A DNA stretch of 64,000 bases from Asterias amurensis. Taxonomy: Eukaryota; Echinodermata; Asteroidea; Forcipulatida; Asteriidae. Shown one piece after another: positions 50,010 through 60,600 of this stretch. The notes under the pieces were generated by a model. It searched no databases. It was not told the origin of the DNA and saw only the letters and a list, made by a program, of their open reading frames with translations. The stretch lies in contig NC_092657.1 of the NCBI RefSeq assembly GCF_032118995.1, positions 1,919,891 through 1,983,890 of the forward strand, read 5' to 3'. The position numbers were made by a program, and so were the translations under genes. The first letter of the stretch is position 1; the number at the start of each line of letters is the position of its first letter.

Positions 50010-50379
50010 TTAAAGCCATTATACACTTTCGGTAAACAGTATTGTCCAAGTCCCACACTTCGTGTATCACAACTTCTATATAAAATAACAATCCTGTGGA
50101 AATTTAGGCTCAGTCGGACATCGGAGTCGGGAGAAAATAACGGGAAAACTCACTCCTGTTTTAGCGCGTTTCGCCGTGTCATGACATGTGTTTATAACAA
50201 ATCCGTAATTCTCGTTAACGAGAATTTATATTGTTTTACCGTTTTCTCAAAAAGTAAAGCATTTCATGGACTAATATTTCAAGAGAAGTCTTTCACCATT
50301 ACCTTCTGTAAACCCTGTAAATTATTTGTAAATCTGTGAACTTTTTTTTTTCTGTACCGAAAGGGTCCAATGGCTTTAA
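50010..50379. mobile_element. MITE family 3 (TTAAAGCCATT...), full copy
   Basis: TTAAAGCCATTATACACTTTC and its inverse ending GGGTCCAATGGCTTTAA; contains GTCATGACATGTG and TAATTCTCG inverted. Same family at 56857-57228 and 9624-9871. Confidence 0.85.
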
Positions 50380-50465
50380 TGGCGTGGCAACTCCTAGGTC
50401 TTGATATTAACACAAACAATTTTGTTGATTAAAGGAGCACTCCGAGTTGATTTTCTCGTAAGAAA

Positions 50466-50471
50466 TTTATT
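50466..50471 (-). terminator. Candidate polyadenylation signal AATAAA, LGR gene
   Basis: TTTATT on plus reads AATAAA on the gene strand, about 60 bp after the TGA. Confidence 0.45.
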
Positions 50472-50531
50472 TTACGGACTGATTATTCTCAGAAGTGTGA
50501 GTGTCGAGCGTATCAATGGATTTGTTTGTTT

Positions 50532-51648
50532 TCATTTCATTTCAGTCTTTGGTACAGGTTTCTTTAAATTGCTCTGTGCTGTAATTTTAGTGTAGAAAGT
50601 GTACAGATACGGGTTTAGGGAGGAGTTTATGGGGAGGATGAACACAACGATCCAGGCATACATATCAGGACCAATTTCTACAATCTCAGCCTGGGATAGA
50701 ATCCCCATAATGATCACAGGCATCCAACATGCGAAATCAGTACCGACTATCAGAGCCATTTTCACCGCCATCTTAACTTCCCTCTGTCTGTGAGCCGTTA
50801 CCTTCACCAGCTTAGACGAGCGTTTTACTTTGACAAAGATTGCTATGTAGCAGCTCAACACAACGATAAAACAAAACAGGTTGACGCCAAGGAACAAGAC
50901 GATTGAGTAGATCCAAGCCGGTTCTCTTGCATCAGGTACCGGTATAGCGATTGAATCTGCACCAAACACACTACTGATGGAGTTATCTACAAATGAATAA
51001 CTAGACACCTTAGTTATCAGGGGGAGACCAATGCACACATCAGACAAACCGTAGACTTTGGATTCAGTATCACCACTGAATACAGTCGGGATAATACTAA
51101 TACATGCAGACACTAGCCACATTACAACTACAAGAACTTTGGTTATCTTTCCTCTGATGGTGACACGACTGAAGGGGAACACAATGCTCAAAAAGCAGTC
51201 CAAACTGATGACGGTGACAAAAAACACCGATGCTTCACTAGACATCACTGATACTGCCCCAGCAATCTTGCAAACCACACTAGACCGCCATTCCTTAGCA
51301 ACACTGGAATAATTCTTACCCAACATGATATCAGCAATTGCAATAATCAACATATAAACCCCCATCATCAAGTCAGATATAGCTAAATTAAGAACCAAGA
51401 ATGAGTGCGTCTCATTCTCGCGTAATTCTTTGCCCCGTCTACATCTCCAGATGATGACCATGAAGTTGCCGATGAGGGCGCTCAACCCAAGAATCCACAA
51501 GGACGCTCGTAGTGGATCATTACGCATCAGACTGCCGCAGATGTTTAGCGGTGGTTGCAACTCAGTCGTTGTACATTTAGAGTAATCAAACTCTTTGGAT
51601 GGTACTTCTTCATCAAATCTACAACACAAGCGGTAGTCATCGACGTAT
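50532..51648 (-). CDS. LGR terminal exon: hinge and seven-transmembrane domain
   Basis: 371 codons, stop TGA at 50534-50532. A cysteine hinge ([29 protein letters not shown]) leads into TM1 ([18 protein letters not shown]). TM2 has [15 protein letters not shown]3 ends [15 protein letters not shown]6 has [11 protein letters not shown], and TM7 has [14 protein letters not shown] with an intact NPxxY. The C-tail is short (about 20 residues) and lysine-rich. All 7TM parts in one exon is usual for this class. Confidence 0.93.
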
Positions 51649-54600
51649 CTAGAATACAATTGAATATTAACTCAATTGTAGATTTGCATTAAAATTATGT
51701 GCTCCAAACAACTAAATGAATTTAGATGTGCTCTGAATAAAACCCAAATTAATTAAGTTTATACTATAGGAGACTTTTCAACGCTTGGCAAAATTGTCAG
51801 AAACCTTATCGTAAATACTCGGTATCCCTTTAGCTAGACCAGCATGCACCTTATTCAACAGTAGCGCTTGCGCAATACGTATTTGCAAAAAAAGTATATA
51901 CAGTTTGTGCAGTTCTGAGCAAGCGCCCGTTACAAAGAACAATGCGTCAACCTTGTTCCCAGGGGTGATCGATCTCGCCGCCCCATTTTTTTCCCAGCAT
52001 GCAATGCTCGATCATAGAGACGTACGCAGATCTAGCGCCTTATACGGCGCGCTGCCCATGGTAGCGAGGTTGACACTGAATATCAGGAAAGTACATTGTC
52101 ACCATAGAGTTATATATAACTCTATGATCGTGACCTTGTTTCCCTACAAGCCATCCACTCTCTGTGTAATTCCCACCATCTTCGCATAGAACGGCTGCGC
52201 TACCCAAGACAATTTTAATCCAACCTCAAAGGAGTTAGCTAAAATTAAATACTCGCAAATTCAAACTCACTAGCCTATAAATATCTCCAGAAACACACCA
52301 CAAACACTCAAAGCAAAACACAGAGCACACAGGCTCTTATAGTAATAGACTGAATTAACCGGAACATAATGAAATATGGACAAAAAGTAAAAGACTTACA
52401 ATTTATCCAATTTGTGCAGACCTTCAAGAGCCCCAGGATCGATCATCAATCTAGACCCTCCATTGGCCCATTTACCTCGGATCAAAAAACTGTAACAAAA
52501 ATGAAAGTCAATATCATTCAGAGTTGAATGATTTGCAATTATGACTTTATAAACACTTTCCTTAGTTAAGATCAATCTTAAAGGCACCGCAGCCGATTTC
52601 ACGAAACGCTAGGATTAATCCCATCTCGAGTTAGGACGAGTAACCCGTCCTAACTTTAGGATATTTTTCAATGTGTCCTAACGTAAAAGGATACGGAACT
52701 GAACTCGTCCTAAGTCCTAGGATTAATCCTAAGTTAGGATGAGTTTGGTGAAATCGACGGCTTGACACCTTTGGTAATTGTTGACGACCAGTATTCTCAT
52801 TCGGTGATCCCAAAATTGCATAAAATAATAAATCTATAACAATTTTGACTCCATTATTGACATCGAAGTTGCAAGAGAATAATGAAGAAAAAAACGAACC
52901 TTAAAGGCAGTGGACACTATTGGTAATTGTCAAAGACTAGCCTTCACAGTTGGTGGGTCTAAACATATGCATTAAATAACGAACCTGTGACAAATTGAGC
53001 TCAATCGGTCATAGAACTTGCGAGATATGAATGAAAGAAAAAACACCCTTGTCACACAAAGTTGTGTGCGTTTAGATGGTTGATTTCGAGACCTCAAGTT
53101 CTAAATCTGAGGTCTCGAAATCAAATTCATGGAAAATTACTTCTTTCTCGAGCTGTTTCTCACAATGTTTTATACCATCAACCTCTCCCCATTACTCGTC
53201 ACCAAGAAAGGTTTTATGCTAATAATTATTTTGAGTAATTACCAATAGTGTCCACTGCCTTTAAGTGCACAAACTATAGCGAGCTTTCAGATGCCTAAAG
53301 AAGGATTCAGGCCTAACGTATTATTTATATAAAAAGTAAGAAGTTCTTTCTCGAAAACTACGTTACTTCAGAGGGAGCCGTTTCTCACAATGTGTTATAC
53401 TATTATACAACAGCTCTCAATAGGAGACTTTCCAACGCTAGGTGGCAGCAGACTTACCGGGTAAATTTCCATTGTTTACGTAGTTCTGAGCATGCGCATA
53501 ATTCTGAGAACAATGGATTTACCCGGTAAGTCTGCTGACCTCTATCGTCCCAGAAAGTCTCCCATTGCACGTTACCAAGTAAGTTTTTTATGCTAACATA
53601 TATTTTGAGTACAACAGTGTCCAGTGCCTTTGACGCTTTGTAATATCGGCCCTGTTGCCTGTTTTCATTGGTTAAAACATCTCATAACTTGAAGGTTATT
53701 GGTCCTCTATTGTTTGGCTATAAACAAAATGTATTTACTTACAGTTCCGTCAAGTTGCTCAATGAGTTGAAAGCTCCGCTATTTATTAAGAGCAATGGAT
53801 TATCCATAACCAACCTATTGGCGAGACATTAAAATAAGGATAAATACCTTTGATATTTTTTTATTATTTCGGATTTTTGTTTATTTTTAGAAATAATTGT
53901 TCAATGAACTTTTAAATGAACTTTCAAAATTGTTTTACGCAGTCTACATCGAACATACATTCAATATTTTTCGTAGCTTTCTTTATTCCAGCGCATTGTA
54001 CCTTTGAAAAAATTCGCTTTATAAGTCTCATTTATTATTATTAATTTATTATTATTATTAGTTTGTAACATCTTAAACAAGCAACATAACATTAACATTG
54101 CCACTAAAGTGAATTTTGCCATGTTCACGAATTGTCTTCACCGTTTTCACGAAGTGGTAAATCTTTCCACACTCATTCTTGTTAATATTATTTTTTAAGT
54201 TTAACTATTCTTGAACTCATAATAGTTTGCTTACAATGTTCTCAAGTTGAGAAGATCCTCGAAAATGTCATTCTGGAAGATGGAAATATTATTCTGTGAG
54301 AGGTCCCTGGATTCGTAATTAAAAAAAGGCTAGGGTTAGGATTGGCAAAATACATTGGGAGCTTGGGAAGAGAGGTGGTGATGAAACATGGGGTGGGGTC
54401 GGAACAGATATTTATTTCAATGAAATGCTGAATTTATATCCTACTTGAGGTATCGTTATCAATAAATCCATGTTAATAAATACAATAATAAACATAATAA
54501 TAAACATAATAATAAACATAATAATAAACATAATAATAAACATAATAATAAACATAATAATAACAATGATAATAATAATAACAGTAAACATCTATATAGC

Positions 54601-57600
54601 GCCGAATCCATCGAAAGCAATGTTCCATGGTGCTTAATACAGAGAAACATTTAAAAACAAAATCCCTAAAAAGTAAAAAAAAAAAATATACAGAAAAAAA
54701 ACATCAAGGTTTAAAAATGAGTTTAAAATCAGCAAAAAAACTCATGCAAAAAATTACAAGCAGTTATAGAATAAGACAATACAAGTAAAATATGCAATAA
54801 TACATTGGAAATATACAATAATACCATGACTCCCACATAATGACAATACACAAACTACAAGAGAAGAGGTTTTTGTGATTTTTCAGTTTGTAAAGATGAA
54901 TCTTGCAAGAATCTCAAGGACCTTTGCTGAATATATTACAACTTCAATGAGCAAAATGACTTACAGGGAAGTGAGATTAAAGAGTCCGGAGAATGTACCG
55001 GCGTTTAAGTCCCGTAAACTGTTGTTTGTCAGAACTCTGGTTGGATAAAATACACAATGAGCATAAGTGTAAAAGTGGCTGAAAGCAGAAGATGCATGAA
55101 ATTACAAAGTTAAGTTAATTAAAATATAGGGACACGAGATATAAGCGAGCGACTTACAGTGATTTCAAGAAAGACAAACTTTTGAAGATTCCCGTACTCA
55201 GTTGCATTATGTTTTCATTGGCAAGTTTGCTGTGGGAAAGAAAATCAAGAAAATTTTTAATAAGAGAGTTATGGCTTAAAGAACAACAAAAACAACAAAA
55301 TCAACAGCAACCGCAACGGCAAAACAACAAAAACAACAACAACCGAAAAGGCAATAAAAACAACACAAACAGCATCACAGTAATAATTATGAAGATAAAC
55401 CAAAAGAGGTTTTTTTTTGCAAACAACGACAAAAATAAGCTTCAACGAAAGAGAGGATATGAGAGCTGTGTGTACTTACAGGTGTGTCGTTCTTACAACA
55501 ATGTCACCTACAGTCTCCTGATTCCATCCCGAGATGCACTGAACGACATAGCCATCATCAGAGACAATACAAGAACACATTGTTGGACATCGGTCAGCTA
55601 TGTCAAGATAAATATACAAAATGAGCAGTTAGGAGAACTGGAAACCGGAAATAAACATGCCCTACTTTTTAAGTTCCTAAATAAAAAGTTAAAAAATAAT
55701 ATTATAAAAGTTATGGAAAGGTTTGCGGTAACACCATGTAATGACTATCTCTAATGAGTTGGGGTGGTTCTGATAAACCGTTGGTTTCAACTCGACGTTT
55801 CGATCAGTATGCTCTGATCGTCTTCTGGAGAATCGACTCTACGATCTGTATGCTGTGATCGTGTCATGCTCTGATCGTAAACGTTGAGTTGAAACCAACG
55901 GTTATTTTTTTAGAACTACCCAAACCCATTGAGAGTTGCATTACATGGGTGTTACCTAAAACTTCTCCACATCGTATTTCCACCATGCAAAGTTTAAAAT
56001 CATAATTATAAAAATTTCCGAAGCTAACATACCACATGCTTTTGGTGTTTCGTCATCTTCATCCGGACAGTCAGATTTGCCATCACAGACTGAGGACATG
56101 TGGATACAGGCTAACGAATTCTGACACGGGAAAGATCTTGGGCATGCCACATTGTCTAGGAATAAACACAATTAGAAAAAGCGATAATTAGTATCTTGAC
56201 ATTAATTATCGCTTTTTACCCATACACCGATGAGTCCTGTGGAAATAAATATCACAGGCGTATTACTCGGGTGGGATTCGAACCCACGACTCTTGCAATT
56301 CTAGAGAAGTGTCTTACCAACTAGACTACCGAGGTTGCCCGGTAGCTAGAGGCAGTTCGAATCCTGTGTTTTGGCAGCGGGTACCGCAACGATATAATAG
56401 ATGTTTTGAAAATTTGCATCGGGGATAAAGAATATTAATTTTGGGTTTTTACCCTTACTCCGATGTGTGTTAGCACTGTATACTCAGTACTTCCCCCGAG
56501 TTCTGTGAAAAAATATCACAGGCATGTTACTCGGGTGGGATTCTTCATCCCCGATGCAAATTTAACATCTATTATAGTATCTTGATGTTGTGATATGTTG
56601 AACAAAATGGCGTGTTATCTTGTTTTTTCATATCTGTGATTTGATTGGTCCGAGGTGATGTTTGTCAGCTACACCCACATCACATCGGACCAATCAAAAC
56701 ACAGGAAAAGGAAAGCTAACATCACTGCACATTTTATCTAATGATATCATTGTATCCTGTCCAATGGAATCACTGTATCTGAAAAGCAAGTACTTGCATG
56801 TCTGTATCCTTGTGGACAGAGTCAGGGAACCAGTCTACTACTCTTGTAGCCTCGAATTAAAGCCATTTGACACTTTCGGTACAGAAACAAAAATCACATA
56901 TTTATAAATAGCTTACATGGTTTACAGAGATAATGGTGAAAGACTTCTCTTAAAAATATTATTCCATGAAATGCTTTACTTTTTGAGAAAACATTAAAAC
57001 AATATCAAATCTCGATATCGAGAATTACAGATTTTATTTAAACACATGTCATGACACGGCGAAACGTGCGGAAACAAGGGTGGGGTTTCCCGTTATTTTC
57101 TCCCGACTCCGATGACCGATTGGGCCTAAATTTTCACAGGTTTGTTATTTTTATATCGAAGTTGTGATACACGAAGTGTGGGCCTTGGACAATACTGTTT
57201 AATAACCGAAAGTGTCCAATGGCTTTAATACAAGGGAAAAGTTCTTACCACAATCAAACTCGTCTGCTCCACTGATTTGGCAATCTTCGAAACCATCACA
57301 TCTTCCACTTGTGTTCAAACAAGAGCCGTCTCCACAATCAAAGACATCAGGGTCAGGGCAAGATACATCAACGATGCCTTCAAAAACGGGGAGTTATATT
57401 TATGTATTATTTAGTTTTGTAACAAATAAGTATTAAGTTGCGCTTCACAAACACCAATGGGGCAAATGTAAATTTGTTGGAAAACCTAATATTATCTTAA
57501 TTGATTAATTGATCTTGGGCAAAACCATAAGATACATTTTTACAAATTTGTAAAGAGAGTTTACCAATGCTGCTGTAAAGTTCGAGTAGAAACCCTCGCC

Positions 57601-60600
57601 CACTAACATATGCATCACTTTTAAAGCTGAAGAACACTTCCTCCGATGATTTCAATGTTACAGTCATCAGTTTATCGATGGATCCAGTCAGCACAAATGA
57701 CACAGCGTCTCCGTAGAGATTGATGCCCATAAGGACAGCTTTGTCTTTCCCGTCTTCTGTCGAAAAATCACTTATTCCAACGTGTACTAATGACATGTAT
57801 TCCGGAGCAACGATCTTCCAGTTGCAGTCGAGAGACGGTGGATAGCCGATTGGGTAGCTGGTTAAGTTGAAGTTAATTGGTTCACTTCCAACGGGAATGT
57901 TGGCCACACCACAAGCACCTGGAAGAAATTGCAGGAGGATAACAATGAGTGTGTATTATGTGTAAAGAATTGATACCTGGACAAACTCTTGGTGGCGCTC
58001 GATATTAAAGTCAAACGTCTATATGTATTGAGTTATACGAAATCAAAGGCATGTACTCCGGATGAACTGTGCTGCAGATATGTTATTCCATTTGTACAAT
58101 CAGTTAAGCTTTTGAGCATCCAGGAATACTGCAACTTGATCACTATAGACCTTAATGCAAATATTCAGTACGTGCGCTGTAGGCGTTCAATGAGGTGCAT
58201 GCTGGTCTCGCGAGCGCTCTCTGGCTAGACCAGCATGCACCTCATACAACAGTTAGCGCTTGCGCAATGGGTATGTGCCCAAAAATGTCTATGGTCCTCA
58301 CCACAATCCTCTTCGTCTGCTGATGATAAGTCTTCTGGACCGAATCGGCAGTCAGGAAAACCATCACACCTTGCTTCTAGAGCGACACAGATCCCATTCC
58401 TACAATCAAAGTCATACTCCAAGTGGCAGGAAGTTGTATCTATTCAATAGAAACCAAAATGTGCAATGTCGTCACCATTTTTAGGAAATGAAAGTTTCGT
58501 CGAACAAAGAAAATCGAAATGTTGTCTTATGTTTTGATATAAATTCTTGATTTCACGAAGTAGAAGTCTATAACCCAATAAAAGCGTAATTTTTTTTTAC
58601 AATATTTTTTGTAAATCTGCAATCCCCAAAACGGCTAAAAATAGAAAATGGGTTAACTCAGAAAACAGTGACGATAATATGAACGTGCTGAATACATGAA
58701 ATGCTTCTTTTTTTTGCATTGTGTTAATACTACTTGTACATTCAATCAGGATCGACCGTGTCTTCCCTGCAGGCTCGTGGGGCACGGAGCGCCGCTGGCC
58801 CCACGAGCACTTTCCCACGAAGGCATCCGACTCTGCAAGTCATCGAAGGTGGGTTAACCTCTTTGCATCTATAACACCACTTCCCAAACATTAAATTAAA
58901 TATGACCATGTTTATAACAATTGAACTCTAATAATGTGTTTATTACAATCAGTGGTATTACCATTGGAGCCTTGAAATTGTACAGAAAACGCCCCTGAAT
59001 GAACGTATGAAACAGGTGTAAAGAAGACATAAGTTGTCTTCGATGAGGTAAATGAAGTTGACCTCAGTTGTGTGTTGCCACTGAGTCGAAAGGACGCCGC
59101 GTGTCCATCAAGAAGGGTGCCTTCAATGTAAACAAAGTAATGGCTGATCTCTGTGTAAAAATATTGTGTGGACACCACCACAGATACCCAGTCTGGAGCC
59201 CAGATCTCCCACATGCAAGCTAATGGTTCAGGAGAGTAGTATGGAAAGCCTGGTGGCGGAAAATAAACTGGAGTTGTTCCAACTAAAATGACTGGCGAAC
59301 CACAATAATCTGAAACAGAAGAAATGACAATCATTGGACGCATGTAATTTGAGGGTTTAAATCTTCACTAATTGAGTAATGGAATCTTAAATAATTTAAA
59401 GACACTGGACACTATTGGTAGTTGTCAAAAACAAGTCTTCTCACTTGTGTATCTCAACATTATGCACAAAATACCCTGTGAAGATTTGAAATCAACTGGT
59501 CGTCGAAGTTGCTAGATAGTAATGAAAAAAAAACCTTGTCACACAAAGTTGTGTACTATGCTTGATTTCGAGACCTCAAAATCTAATTCCGAGGTCTCGA
59601 AATCAAATTCAAATATTTTGGTGGAAAATTGCTTCTTTCTCAAAAACTACGTCACTTCAATGGGAGCCGTTTCTCACAATGATTTATACTATCAACCTCT
59701 CTCCATTACTCGCTACCAAGTAAGGTTTTATGCTAACAATTATTTTGAGTAAAGTACCAAATAGTGTCCATTGCCTTTAAGAAGGAGCCAGTGTTTAATA
59801 TAATATTACCACATAAGTGTAATGCTCATCATGGGCAAGATTTACACTTTCAGTCCCTAAAACAGACCCCATATGACGTCACACTCTCAGAAAGATGGCA
59901 ATCATTGGACAATAGCTGCAAGGGGTCTATTATGGCGTGTCATGGCCGAGCGGTTAAGAGCACCGGTGTATGATCAGCTAAGTGTGGGCTCAAATCCCGG
60001 GCCAAATTTCATGGCTCTGCAAACCGCCGAATTCTGCGCTTACGATCGCGATTCTCCGCTTACGTGCAAGCGCCGAATTTCTGCGCTACCCTTGTACGTA
60101 AGCATAGAATGCCTAGTAACGTGAAGTACGCACGCACAGAAGCCCAAATTCGCCGCTAACCCGTGAAATACGCTTGCCGTAAGCACAGAATTCCCTGCTT
60201 CCGTAAGCGCCGATTCTGTGCTTACGGTAAGTAGTGCCATGAAATTGAGCCCCGGTCGTGACGCTTGCTAAGTAAAATTGGGGAGGTAGTGCTTTCTGCT
60301 CTACCGGCCAGGCTCCGGACTGATGATACCCAAGCCTGCATCTGTATGGACTGTAAAAGGGGTAACCCTGTTTCAGCCCTAGGAGTAGGTGGTAACGGCC
60401 TCTTGAAAAAAAATTGTAGCCCACACCTTGATAACCCATTCCCATGATACATTCACTGCAACACTTGTAAATAAGGGTTTACACATTTTTCTAGATCGCA
60501 AGCATTCACTTAATTACGACTGTTACGCTTTGCATGTCAATTGTTTTTCCTTAAGAAAATACATAGTCATCATAATAATATTGTGTCAGGGCGCAGGTCG

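Noticed and set aside
59941..60010. Functional tRNA gene
   Set aside because: A and B boxes are present, but acceptor stems do not pair and the same unit recurs with a SINE body; this also applies to 130-240, 56270-56340 and 62806-63115.
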